Positions 43,180-51,592 of a DNA stretch of 64,000 nucleotides are shown here, piece after piece. Each line of letters begins with the position of its first letter. Within the stretch, counting starts at the first letter, position 1. Made by a program: the position numbers and the translations under genes. The notes under the pieces are model-generated. The model ran no database searches and was not told where the DNA came from. It worked only from the letters and a program-made list of their open reading frames with translations. Source of the stretch: Chryseobacterium soli (lineage in GTDB: Bacteria > Bacteroidota > Bacteroidia > Flavobacteriales > Weeksellaceae); contig NZ_JPRH01000004.1 in NCBI RefSeq assembly GCF_000737705.1, forward strand, positions 62,001 through 126,000. The letters are read 5' to 3'.

Positions 43180-43494
43180 TTATTTTGATTGATTTCCCCA
43201 ATCATGCAAAGCGTCCAGAACAGGCCCCAATTGGCGGGCTCTATCTGTAAGTTTATAATATACTTCTGGAGGAAAACCATACACTTCAATCCGTTGAACA
43301 ATATGATCTTCCTCCAGTTGTTTTAACTGTTCTGCAAGCACTTTTTTTGAAATCCTGGGCATATTCCGCCATAATTCCACAAAGCGAACCTGATCCTGCT
43401 CAAAAAGATTCAAAAGAATCAAAGGCTTCCATTTTCCGGAAAGAATATCAAGACTTCGTCTCAGTCCGCAGTTTTTAAAATCTTCAAAATTCAT
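43180..43494 (-). CDS. HxlR family transcriptional regulator
   Basis: 104 residues. The winged helix is clear: CGLRRSLDILSGKWKPLILL, RFVELWRNMPRISKKVLAEQ, LKQLEEDHIV and the wing EVYGFPPEVYYKLTD. The conserved N-terminal Cys is present. It diverges from the MBL gene at 43711, a probable target. Start ATG at 43494. Confidence 0.92.
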   Translation of the reverse strand: MNFEDFKNCGLRRSLDILSGKWKPLILLNLFEQDQVRFVELWRNMPRISKKVLAEQLKQLEEDHIVQRIEVYGFPPEVYYKLTDRARQLGPVLDALHDWGNQSK

Positions 43495-43685
43495 AGTCCA
43501 TTGTCTTAAAGATCAGCAAATTTCGACAATTCAAAAGACATATCCATTTTTCAAAAATAAATAAATATTTAATCTGCGGAATTTGCTCAATCTGCGGGAA
43601 ATAAAAATCAAAAAAACACATACGATTTTCCATTTATTCGAACCACCTTTTGGTAACCATCCATGTTGAAAACGCCCTTAAGCCA

Positions 43686-43693
43686 TAACTTTG
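43686..43693 (+). promoter_or_regulatory. Candidate -7 element of the MBL gene
   Basis: TAACTTTG matches TAnnTTTG, 17 bases before the ATG at 43711, in the spacer shared with hxlR. Confidence 0.6.
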
Positions 43694-43710
43694 CAATAAA
43701 ATAAAACCAC

Positions 43711-44478
43711 ATGAAATTACAGTTATGGCGAAACGCCACATTAGTATTAACAATTGACAATCTCAATATTCTTATCGATCCTATGTTGGGCGGAAAAGGT
43801 GCTCTCGGAGCATTTCCAATGACAGATAATGGCTTATTAAATCCATTGATAGATCTTCCTTTTAGTGATCAAGAACTTGCCAAAAAATTATCCAATATAG
43901 ATGCTGTTGCAGTATCTCACCTTCATCCGGACCATTGGGATACTAAAGCTATAGAACTTTTGGACAAAAACATTCCTGTCATCTGTCCGGAATCTATTGC
44001 CAGCCAAATTACTCAACAAGGATTCACAAATACAATAGCAATACATGACCATATTATGTGGAAGGGCATCAGTATTTCTCTGACTAATGGCCTTCACGGA
44101 ACCGGAGAAATAGGAGAGAAGATGGGAACCGTTAATGGATTTGTTTTTAAGAAGGCAGAAAATTCAGTGTATGTCATCGGCGACAGCATTTGGTATGATA
44201 GAATTGCCTATGAAATTGATGAACACCAACCACAGCACATCATTGCCGCAGGCGGAGCTGCCACATTTTCCGTTGGAGATCCTATCATTATGACCAGCGA
44301 AGATCTTATAAAGCTCTGCCAGCATGCACCTGAAGCAACCGTTTGGGTTACTCATTTGGAAGCAGTAAGCCACTGTAAGGAAAATAGAAATTTTATTAAG
44401 GAGAAAATAGATGAACAGCATTTGGAAAAAAGATGCATCGTTTTAGAGGATGGAGAAGAAGTTCCTTTACTTTTTTAA
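43711..44478 (+). CDS. MBL-fold metallo-hydrolase (UlaG-like)
   Basis: 255 residues. The metal motif is AVSHLHPDHWDT (HxHxDH), with LHGTGEIGEKMG and VIGDSIWYD downstream. The start MKLQLWRNATLVLTIDNLNI and ILIDPMLG are typical of the UlaG/L-ascorbate-6-P lactonase-like branch, also common in HxlR-controlled pairs. The substrate is unknown. It is divergent from hxlR and probably controlled by it. Confidence 0.88.
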   Translation: MKLQLWRNATLVLTIDNLNILIDPMLGGKGALGAFPMTDNGLLNPLIDLPFSDQELAKKLSNIDAVAVSHLHPDHWDTKAIELLDKNIPVICPESIASQITQQGFTNTIAIHDHIMWKGISISLTNGLHGTGEIGEKMGTVNGFVFKKAENSVYVIGDSIWYDRIAYEIDEHQPQHIIAAGGAATFSVGDPIIMTSEDLIKLCQHAPEATVWVTHLEAVSHCKENRNFIKEKIDEQHLEKRCIVLEDGEEVPLLF

Positions 44479-44629
44479 GTTAAAACCATTTGTATCAATC
44501 TTTAATCAGCACAATCTGTAAAATCAGCGAGAGAAATACCACATTGCTTATTGAAGTTTAAATGTAAATCCTTTATTGATGGTCATTAATTGGCTTATTT
44601 TTTGAACTCCTGCTAGAAAATAATGGTCT

Positions 44630-45340
44630 ATGCTGCTATCAACATTTCTATTAACCCTTAACTGGAAAGAATTATTAATGGGTCATGAAGAATGGTCATT
44701 TATTCTTGAGATCATACTGCGTACCGCCATTATGTTTTTAACCATTATTATTGGATTGAGAATTCTCGGAAAAAGAGGAGTGAAACAACTTTCCATTTTC
44801 GAATTGGTGGTTATCATAGGTTTGGGTTCGGCGGCAGGAGATCCCATGTTCAATAAAGATGTAGGAATCGTTTCCTCAATCATTGTTTTTGGAGTTATCA
44901 TTCTTCTGTACAGCATTATCACGCATTTTATAGGAAAACATAAAGCATTTGAACAACTCTTGGAAGGAAAATCAATCTGTCTCATTGAAAATGGTGAATT
45001 TGCTATCGATAATTTTAAAAAAGAAAACCTTGGAAGCGATGAATTTTTTGCGGAATTAAGAATAAAAGGAGTCTCACAGTTAGGTCAGGTTGAAGCAGCC
45101 ATTGAGGAGATTTCAGGAGAGATTAGTGTTTTTTATTATGATGAAAAAGAAGTAAAATATGGACTTCCCATCATGCCGGGTTCTCTGGACAAAATCTTAA
45201 CAGTAATTGATAAAGAAGGACATTATGCCTGTACATTCTGCGGACATACGGAAATCAAAACAACAGGAAATGCCGAAAGCTGTCCAAAATGCAAAAAAGA
45301 CCATTGGGTGGTGGCCAGCGGCAAAAAAAGAGTGACATAA
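44630..45340 (+). CDS. DUF421 (YetF-like) membrane protein with C-terminal zinc ribbon
   Basis: 236 residues. Three membrane helices fill the first ~100 residues (LEIILRTAIMFLTIIIGLRI, ELVVIIGLGSAAGDPMF, IVSSIIVFGVIILLYSIITH). The DUF421 soluble domain follows (LLEGKSICLIENGEFAIDNF, KKENLGSDEFFAELRIKGV). The last ~35 residues add a rubredoxin-like zinc ribbon with paired cysteines, CTFC and CPKC. That module is outside the core family. Function unknown. Confidence 0.85.
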   Translation: MLLSTFLLTLNWKELLMGHEEWSFILEIILRTAIMFLTIIIGLRILGKRGVKQLSIFELVVIIGLGSAAGDPMFNKDVGIVSSIIVFGVIILLYSIITHFIGKHKAFEQLLEGKSICLIENGEFAIDNFKKENLGSDEFFAELRIKGVSQLGQVEAAIEEISGEISVFYYDEKEVKYGLPIMPGSLDKILTVIDKEGHYACTFCGHTEIKTTGNAESCPKCKKDHWVVASGKKRVT

Positions 45341-45380
45341 TAAGATAAAAATTGAAAAATTCCTTCAAACTCATAAAATA

Positions 45381-45406
45381 AAAAAAGTCTCGAAAGAGAC
45401 TTTTTT
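45381..45406. terminator. Bidirectional terminator
   Basis: Perfect 11-bp stem AAAAAAGTCTC/GAGACTTTTTT with GAAA tetraloop between convergent genes; T-tracts on both strands. Confidence 0.9.
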
Positions 45407-45418
45407 GTTATCTGTACA

Positions 45419-46627
45419 TTAATCTTCCACCGTTTTATTTCTGGCGGCTTTCATCCCAAAATAGAACATCAGAATAACCGTAATACTTAAAAAATAAAAA
45501 GAGCCTTTCCAGGAAGGATCCCAGTCATGCAGTTTTCCAAATACCGGCGGACCGAATGCTGCAATAAGATATCCCACAGACTGCGCCATTCCCGAAATCT
45601 TGATGGCATTGGCACTGTTTTTTGTTCGGGTAGAAAAGAATAATATCGATAAACTGAATGATAATCCGTTAGAAATACCGATGATCACAGCATTGAAATA
45701 CACCCATTGAGCTCCCAGCCAGGCAAACATCATTGTGCTGGTAAACATTAAAGTACAGATGAAAATGATCATTATTCGCTGGTCTTTCATTTTACTGGCA
45801 ATAATCGGACAGCAGAATGCAATCGGAATCATGGTAATCTGAATGAAAAATAAAACCCATCCCGGACTGTCACCTTTCATATTAAAATCTGTAAGCAAAG
45901 AAGGAAGCCACGTTACCAGACAATAATAAAATAAAGACTGGAGCCCCATAAAAATACTGATATTCCAGGCCTGAGCAGATTTGAACATATTAAAATCCGA
46001 AACACTTACAGTAGTTTTCTTATCATCAGTATTCTTTTTATTGAATATAATTTCCAATATCAGAACCAATAATCCTAAACCGGCAATCACAAGCCAGATT
46101 CCCAAAGATCCACGCCATCCGAAACCCGTCCATTCCCCAATCCGGACACTAAATCCCGAAGCTAATGCCGCTGTAAGATTCATTGAAACGGCAAAAATAC
46201 CCGTCATCAGACCGATTTGTTTAGGAAAATTACTTTTAACATACCCTGGAGTAACTACATTTCCGATACAGATACCCAATCCTATAAATAATGACCCGGC
46301 AAACAACGTCCAAAGTGATCCCATAATCCGAAGCAATAAACCGAAACTCAAAATAATAAGCGAATACATCAAAAAACGGCTGATCGTAAACTTATGAGAA
46401 AACCGGCTCACCAAAACCGAACAGGTGGCAAACATAAACAATGGAATGGAAGTCAGCATACTCACCTGAAAATTATCAAGCTGTAAGGCATCTCTCACAT
46501 CACCCAATACAGGAGCAACCGAAATAATCGGCGACCGAAGATTACTCGACACCAATATCACCACTAATATATTGAGTATCAACAAAACATAGGAAGATTT
46601 CTTTCTGGTTTCATTATTTATCATCAT
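45419..46627 (-). CDS. MFS transporter, CynX/NimT-like
   Basis: 402 residues from the ATG at 46627 (MMINNETRKKSSYVLLILNI); a longer frame to 46681 crosses the divergent promoters. The stretch SSNLRSPIISVAPVLGDVRD is the hallmark of the CynX (cyanate)/NimT (nitroimidazole) branch. About 12 helices, inner membrane. The true substrate is unknown. It diverges from an AraC gene that is probably its regulator. Confidence 0.88.
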   Translation of the reverse strand: MMINNETRKKSSYVLLILNILVVILVSSNLRSPIISVAPVLGDVRDALQLDNFQVSMLTSIPLFMFATCSVLVSRFSHKFTISRFLMYSLIILSFGLLLRIMGSLWTLFAGSLFIGLGICIGNVVTPGYVKSNFPKQIGLMTGIFAVSMNLTAALASGFSVRIGEWTGFGWRGSLGIWLVIAGLGLLVLILEIIFNKKNTDDKKTTVSVSDFNMFKSAQAWNISIFMGLQSLFYYCLVTWLPSLLTDFNMKGDSPGWVLFFIQITMIPIAFCCPIIASKMKDQRIMIIFICTLMFTSTMMFAWLGAQWVYFNAVIIGISNGLSFSLSILFFSTRTKNSANAIKISGMAQSVGYLIAAFGPPVFGKLHDWDPSWKGSFYFLSITVILMFYFGMKAARNKTVED

Positions 46628-46645
46628 AATAAAAATAATTTGATA

Positions 46646-46667
46646 CAAAATTAATACAGTAGTTTTG
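46646..46667. promoter_or_regulatory. Divergent overlapping -7 elements (MFS and AraC)
   Basis: TAATTTTG on the minus strand (46646-46653) serves the MFS gene, 19 bases from its ATG. TAGTTTTG on the plus strand (46660-46667) serves the AraC gene, 33 bases from its ATG. The two boxes are 6 bases apart, so the promoters probably exclude each other. Confidence 0.55.
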
Positions 46668-46700
46668 TTTAATTTTGCCAAAGTTTTAACCTAAAACGAC

Positions 46701-47483
46701 ATGGATACTTCTGATGTAATTAGTATAGATGAAATCAACAAACCCTATTTAGTCTGGTTTGAAGAAAATTGGGTACATGATGACGTACTTCATCATCATA
46801 AAAAAGGCCAGCTGGTGTATGTTGAAAGCGGCTTTCAGTACATCACCATTGAAGAAAAAAAATACCTTCTGCCTCAAAATCATGCCGTCTGGATTCCGGC
46901 AGATGCTGTTCACAAAACAAATTCACACTCAGAAAAGATCAAACTTATGATTATGTTTGCCGATATAGACAGTACAGATTCTTTTTATCATGAAGTGAAT
47001 GTGTTTTCAGTGCCTCCGGTTTTAAAGGAAATGATAAAATATGCTGAAAAATGGTCCAAGAACACAGCAGAAAATAAAGATGAAACCTTATTTCTCGGAG
47101 CGCTTTTCAATGAACTTCCGCATTTTGTGGCCCATTCTTTAAAACTGCACATCAGCCTTCCCAAGGACAAACGTCTCACTAAAGCGATGGATTATCTTCA
47201 TGACTACTACAGCAAAGACATTAAAATAGAAGACTTGAGCGACATTGCCCTACTTTCTTTGCGTACCCTGGAACGGATTTTTAAAAAGGAAACAGGTTTG
47301 ACATTAAGCAAATACCAACAGATGCTTCGCATTATCAAAAGTCTGGAATTGCTGAGCTCTGATCATCTCACAATTTCAGAAACTGCTTATGAAGTAGGGT
47401 ACAAGAGTGTTCAGGCGTATACCCGGAGTTTTCAGTCTGTCATGAAATTCAGGCCTACCGATTTTGTGAAAAATATTAAATAA
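46701..47483 (+). CDS. AraC family regulator with cupin sensor domain
   Basis: 260 residues. The N-terminal ~110 residues form a cupin-like barrel (HHHKKGQLVYVESGFQYITI, NHAVWIPADAVHKTNS). The C-terminal HTH pair is IEDLSDIALLSLRTLERIFK and TISETAYEVGYKSVQAYTRS, ending MKFRPTDF. It diverges from the CynX/NimT-like exporter, its probable target, with interlocked promoters. Confidence 0.92.
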   Translation: MDTSDVISIDEINKPYLVWFEENWVHDDVLHHHKKGQLVYVESGFQYITIEEKKYLLPQNHAVWIPADAVHKTNSHSEKIKLMIMFADIDSTDSFYHEVNVFSVPPVLKEMIKYAEKWSKNTAENKDETLFLGALFNELPHFVAHSLKLHISLPKDKRLTKAMDYLHDYYSKDIKIEDLSDIALLSLRTLERIFKKETGLTLSKYQQMLRIIKSLELLSSDHLTISETAYEVGYKSVQAYTRSFQSVMKFRPTDFVKNIK

Positions 47484-47546
47484 CGTATTGAAAACAAAAA
47501 ATCCCCAGGTTGCCCCGGAGATTTCTACATTGTTTTTTATGTATCC

Positions 47547-47891
47547 TTAGAAGGTAAATACACAGCCGCAAACGCTCATTTTGCCTTCTACGACTGTTGT
47601 CCATTGTCCGTTCCATTTGCCTCCGTAAGAAGCGCAGATAGCAGGACAAACTTCTTTAGCATCTTCAATGCTCCAAAGCGGTCCGGCAAGAACATCCATA
47701 GTATATTCAGTACTTCCGACAGGAGCTGTATCGTACTCAACTTCAATAACGCTCATTTCTCCTTCAACAATGGTAGACCACTGTCCGGTAAATTTTCCTA
47801 AATGGGCAGCAGCAATACGGCCACCTAATTTTTGTGCTTGATCATTGCTCCAAAGCGGACCTGCAATGATATTAATTTTGAATTTTGACAT
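47547..47891 (-). CDS. MVL-type mannan-binding lectin
   Basis: 114 residues made of two tandem ~50-residue repeats: AGPLWSNDQAQKLGGRIAA... and AGPLWSIEDAKEVCPAICA..., each ending with GQW(S/T)T(I/V)VEG(E/K)MSV. This is the layout of the cyanobacterial Microcystis viridis lectin, a 113-residue two-domain protein binding the core of oligomannose glycans. Repeat 2 has four cysteines, three of them near the ends, that repeat 1 lacks. No signal peptide is seen, so the protein is cytoplasmic or leaves by another route. Single gene. Confidence 0.88.
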   Translation of the reverse strand: MSKFKINIIAGPLWSNDQAQKLGGRIAAAHLGKFTGQWSTIVEGEMSVIEVEYDTAPVGSTEYTMDVLAGPLWSIEDAKEVCPAICASYGGKWNGQWTTVVEGKMSVCGCVFTF

Positions 47892-48303
47892 GGTGTAAAA
47901 GTTTTATGTTGTTTAACATGTCAAAGTTGTCACTAAAATGAGAAATAACATAGCGTATAAAATACCAAATTTGCAAGTACGTATTTTTACTTAAAAATCT
48001 ACATAATTGATTATAAATATATTAAATAAAAAATGCTCCCAAGAATGGGAGCATTAAAAAAACACAAATGATGAAAAAAAATTATTTCGATCCGCAAATA
48101 TAAACAAAAAATGCAGTATTCAAAACATGATAATAACTAATATTCTTTAAAATAATAATTGTTTATATCAATGGCTATTTCTCAAATAAAGTAATATAAT
48201 TTTCTGATTTTTATATTTCATATGTGTAGCATATAAAATTAATAAAGAAACAGCATTTATACATGGATCTGCTACTGTAGTATTGCTATATTGTTGGATA
48301 AGG
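47892..48303. other. 412-base spacer with one strong hairpin
   Basis: No gene seen. It holds the hairpin at 48032-48055 and, on the minus strand, an exact -7-like TATATTTG at 48095-48102. The hairpin lies between that box and the lectin gene, so it could be a terminator of the Crp transcript or a leader structure of the lectin mRNA. Confidence 0.45.
48032..48055 (-). terminator. Rho-independent hairpin upstream of the lectin gene
   Basis: Perfect 10-bp stem AATGCTCCCA/TGGGAGCATT with a 4-base loop, followed on the minus strand by TTTTTATTT. It would stop transcripts coming from the Crp gene at 48.3 kb. Confidence 0.7.
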
Positions 48304-48900
48304 CTAATACAATATTTTTCCTGTTTCAATTTTTACAATTTTTTCCTTTTCCATTTTCTTTACCGTTCTGATCACTGTTTCTACGCTTAATCCTGTAAAA
48401 GCAGCAAGTTGTTGACGTGTAAACGGAAACTGATAAGAATAGGGTTCTCTGAAATTATTATAGGTTTTGAAACAGTCTATCAGTCCGATGATCTTTGTTC
48501 TGGGATCTGCAGCAGACATATTATTGAGCATAATATATCGGTAATGCATTCTTTCCGCCGTAAAGGTGTATAACTTCATTAACAGTTCCGGAGATGAATT
48601 AATCATGTTCAGAAATTTATTTTTTTCAAGTCTTACAATCTCACAATCGGTCATTGCAACTGCATTGATGGGATAATCTTTATTTGAAAATATAGAAGTT
48701 TCTGCAAAACAATGCCCGTCAAAAGGTACACTGTGGATAATTTCCCGGCCGTCTTCATGATAATTATTAATTTTTACCGTTCCAGTAATGATCTGAAAAT
48801 AAAATCGGGGCGAATCGCCTTCGTTAAAAATAGCTTCGTCGGTATCATAATGCATCAGTTCTCCCCCTGATGAAAATAATAGTTCTTCATTGATTACCAT
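48304..48900 (-). CDS. Crp/Fnr family transcriptional regulator
   Basis: 198 residues. The sensor domain includes DEAIFNEGDSPRFYFQIITG and GHCFAETSIFSNKDYPINAV, and the C-terminal HTH is TRQQLAAFTGLSVETVIRTV. The AFTGLSVETVIR recognition helix is closer to classical Crp/Fnr than the SRIRKK type of the other three Crp-like genes here. No cysteine cluster for Fe-S. The target is unknown; the aldo/keto reductase 315 bases away is divergent. Confidence 0.9.
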   Translation of the reverse strand: MVINEELLFSSGGELMHYDTDEAIFNEGDSPRFYFQIITGTVKINNYHEDGREIIHSVPFDGHCFAETSIFSNKDYPINAVAMTDCEIVRLEKNKFLNMINSSPELLMKLYTFTAERMHYRYIMLNNMSAADPRTKIIGLIDCFKTYNNFREPYSYQFPFTRQQLAAFTGLSVETVIRTVKKMEKEKIVKIETGKILY

Positions 48901-49215
48901 ACATAGAATACTAGATAATTAGTAAATATAAAACAATATGAATTAAAAATTTTAGGATAAAAATAAGTATAAATATTTAATCATTAAGTTAAATAATTTA
49001 TAACTATTAAATTCATAATATAAAACAGTAGAATCCAGTTCACTATCCGCTAAATCAGTATTGTTTCCTGTTTTCACAAGGTTTATATATCACAAAAACT
49101 GAATACCTGAAAAGACATGTTCAGTTTAACCTCCAATATTTTTAATCATTTTTGGTGGCGTAATCAGCATGATGTTTGCATCTGATAGACTAACCCAAAT
49201 TTTAAATATAAACAT
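48901..49215. other. 315-base AT-rich divergent spacer
   Basis: Lies between the Crp gene and the aldo/keto reductase. Very AT-rich; I see no gene, no strong hairpin and no exact -7 box close to either start. Confidence 0.4.
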
Positions 49216-50208
49216 ATGAAAACAGACATTTTAAAAGAAGAACACAAATTAGGATTAGGAGGGGTAGCCATCGGAACAGCTTTTGAAAACATTACAGATG
49301 AAGAAGCACTTGATATTTTGGAAAAAGCCTGGGATCTCGGAATCCGGTATTATGACACCTCACCATGGTATGGCCTTACAAAAAGCGAAAGAAGATTTGG
49401 ATCATTCTTACAAAATAAAGACCGCGGCGATTTTATATTTTCAACAAAAGTGGGAAGACTTTTTAAAGAAGTCCCGGAATCTGAAGTACCACCGACCATG
49501 TGGAAAAAACCATTGAATTATGATTTTAAACATGATTATACCGCAGATGCCATCAAAAAATCCATTGAAGACAGTTTACAGCGAACAGGGCTGAACCATA
49601 TCGATATCGTATACATCCATGATCTTTCCGAAGATCAGGTAGGAGACCGCTATCCTTACTTTTTGGAACAGGCTAAAAAAGGGGCATTTAAAGTACTTTC
49701 AGAACTGCGTGATCAGGGAGTGATAAAAGCCTGGGGAATGGGAGTGAATAAGATAGAACCAATTTTAGACTGTATTGAAGCAGCGGATCCGGACATCTGT
49801 CTTTCGGCAACTCAATATTCTATTTTAGAGCATGAAGATGCAGTAGATCGGTTGCTTCCTGCTGTAAAAAAAGCTGGAGTAAAGCTGGTTTCAGGAGCGG
49901 GATATAATTCCGGATTCTTGGCAGGCAGAGACCGGTATAACTATAAAGAGGTGATTCCAAAAGGAATGACGGAAAAGCGGGATAAAATAGCAGAAATTGC
50001 CAGAAAATACGGGACAGATATTATGCATGCCGGGATTCATTTTGTTCTTGCCGCAGATGAATTTGCCGCGATCATTCCCGGGGCAAGCAAGCCGGATCAG
50101 GTTCAGGACAATATCAATGGTTTGTACGCAGCCATTCCGGGAGAGTTCTGGAATGAATTAAAGGACGAAGGCTTAATTTATGAAAAAGCACAGATTCCCC
50201 ATCAATAA
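49216..50208 (+). CDS. Aldo/keto reductase
   Basis: 330-residue TIM-barrel NADPH-dependent oxidoreductase. The tetrad regions are visible: Asp and Tyr in IRYYDTSPWYGLTKSERRFG, Lys in FSTKVGRLF, and His in IDIVYIHDLSEDQ. FAAIIPGASKPDQVQDNING is the late cofactor segment. The layout (short tail, YDTSPWYG) is that of the L-fucose/D-threo-aldose dehydrogenase and pyridoxal dehydrogenase branch. The substrate is not assigned. Single gene closed by a hairpin. Confidence 0.9.
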   Translation: MKTDILKEEHKLGLGGVAIGTAFENITDEEALDILEKAWDLGIRYYDTSPWYGLTKSERRFGSFLQNKDRGDFIFSTKVGRLFKEVPESEVPPTMWKKPLNYDFKHDYTADAIKKSIEDSLQRTGLNHIDIVYIHDLSEDQVGDRYPYFLEQAKKGAFKVLSELRDQGVIKAWGMGVNKIEPILDCIEAADPDICLSATQYSILEHEDAVDRLLPAVKKAGVKLVSGAGYNSGFLAGRDRYNYKEVIPKGMTEKRDKIAEIARKYGTDIMHAGIHFVLAADEFAAIIPGASKPDQVQDNINGLYAAIPGEFWNELKDEGLIYEKAQIPHQ

Positions 50209-50225
50209 TCTGTAAATAGATACTG

Positions 50226-50251
50226 AAATTCCCGGACATATCCGGGAATTT
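50226..50251 (+). terminator. Rho-independent terminator
   Basis: Perfect 11-bp stem AAATTCCCGGA/TCCGGGAATTT, loop CATA, T-tract behind, 17 bases after the aldo/keto reductase stop. Confidence 0.88.
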
Positions 50252-50273
50252 TTATTTTAATACAATTTCTTCT

Positions 50274-50909
50274 TTACTTCGGATGAGAAAAAGCCATTTT
50301 GATGGCAAGACAGGTAAGAACACTTCCCATCAGCCATTTTTGAGCTTTGAGCCATAAAGGATTTTTGTTGAAAAAAGTGGCAATTCCAGCTGCTGAAATG
50401 ACAATCATGAAGTTAACAGACGAACTGATCAAAACCTGCAATGCACCAAGCTCTAAACTTTGCACCCACACTGAACCATATTCCGGTTTGATAAACTGAG
50501 GAAATAGTGACAGATAAAAAAATGCAACTTTAGGATTCAGAACATTCGTTAAAAACCCAACCATAAAAAGTTTTTTACGGGAATCGTGCGGAGCATGGGC
50601 ATTCACCTTAAATACATCTTTTCCTTTTGGTCTGAAAGCCTGGTAGGCAAGGAATAATAAATACGCTGTTCCTGCAAACTTTAAGACGAGATACGCATAC
50701 GGCACCGCAAAAAGTATAGCTGTAAGCCCAAAAGAAACCAGTACAATATGGAAAAAGAAACCGCATATAACGCCGGCCAGCGAAATTAATCCTGAAATTT
50801 TCCCCTGGGAAAGTGTTCTGGAAATTACATAAATCATATTGGGTCCGGGGCTGATTACGAGTAAAAAAGCCGCCAGGGCGAAAAATAAAAGCTCATTAAT
50901 TGGAATCAT
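50274..50909 (-). CDS. LysE/RhtB family amino-acid exporter
   Basis: 211 residues from the ATG at 50909 (MIPINELLFFALAAFLLVIS). Six hydrophobic segments and the family motif SPGPNMIYVISRTLSQGKIS followed by LISLAGVICGFFFHIVLVSF. FLTNVLNPKVAFFYLSLFPQF is the second hallmark. It exports an amino acid or derivative; which one is unknown. It converges with the aldo/keto reductase. Confidence 0.9.
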   Translation of the reverse strand: MIPINELLFFALAAFLLVISPGPNMIYVISRTLSQGKISGLISLAGVICGFFFHIVLVSFGLTAILFAVPYAYLVLKFAGTAYLLFLAYQAFRPKGKDVFKVNAHAPHDSRKKLFMVGFLTNVLNPKVAFFYLSLFPQFIKPEYGSVWVQSLELGALQVLISSSVNFMIVISAAGIATFFNKNPLWLKAQKWLMGSVLTCLAIKMAFSHPK

Positions 50910-51132
50910 AGATCGATTAAAATTACTGAGAATCAAATATCTGAAAAAAAACTGAAATATTGCTTTTTATTTCTACTACAATGCAAGTTTTTATTAAAAT
51001 CTCAAAGCTTATTTGCTGTAGGTGGAATAATGCTAATCATTTTACGTCAGAGATCTATACAAACAGCTTATACAGGCTATTTTATTACATAAAATTAATG
51101 CTGTACATTTTTTACAGGAAAAAATTAAGCCT

Positions 51133-51140
51133 TATATTTG
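51133..51140 (+). promoter_or_regulatory. Candidate -7 element of the metal efflux operon
   Basis: TATATTTG matches TAnnTTTG and ends 6 bases before the first ATG of the operon at 51147, giving a very short leader. Confidence 0.5.
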
Positions 51141-51146
51141 CAGTGT

Positions 51147-51509
51147 ATGCTGAAATGGTTTTCGATATTATTCTCTATGATCTACGTACTTGCTACCACC
51201 AATATGGCGGAAGTGCTAAAGGTACCGGTATTCATCGAACATCTTATGGAATATGAAGGTACTTTTGCCGAGTTTATGGTTGAACATTATGATAATCATA
51301 AAGAAGACTCGGACTGGGATACCGATCAAAAACTTCCATTCATCAATCCGCCTATCGTACTGATGGTCCATGCACAGCTTCCACAGACGATTTTTACCCT
51401 AGAAAAACCCAGAGAAATCATCATTTCTCAAAACAACAGTATCTATCAGGAAAAAGGCTTTTCCAGTCTCTTTCTCTCGAGGATTTTCCAACCGCCCCGG
51501 TTTTCTTAA
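51147..51509 (+). CDS. Small protein preceding cusA, function unknown
   Basis: 120 residues from the ATG at 51147 (MLKWFSILFSMIYVLATTNM). A hydrophobic N-terminus is followed by an acidic, His-containing stretch (MVEHYDNHKEDSDWDTDQKL) and a beta-rich tail. I do not recognise the family, but small proteins with this N-terminus and an HY-N-H-acidic segment often sit before CusA/CzcA genes in Bacteroidota. A periplasmic metal-binding or sensing role is possible. It is 83 bases from the cusA start. Confidence 0.6.
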   Translation: MLKWFSILFSMIYVLATTNMAEVLKVPVFIEHLMEYEGTFAEFMVEHYDNHKEDSDWDTDQKLPFINPPIVLMVHAQLPQTIFTLEKPREIIISQNNSIYQEKGFSSLFLSRIFQPPRFS

Positions 51510-51592
51510 TTGATTTACATTAAAAATTAATGCTTAAGGTTTTATGCTTAAGGCAGTCAATTCTTGTTATCTATCAATTAATTCATTTTTTC

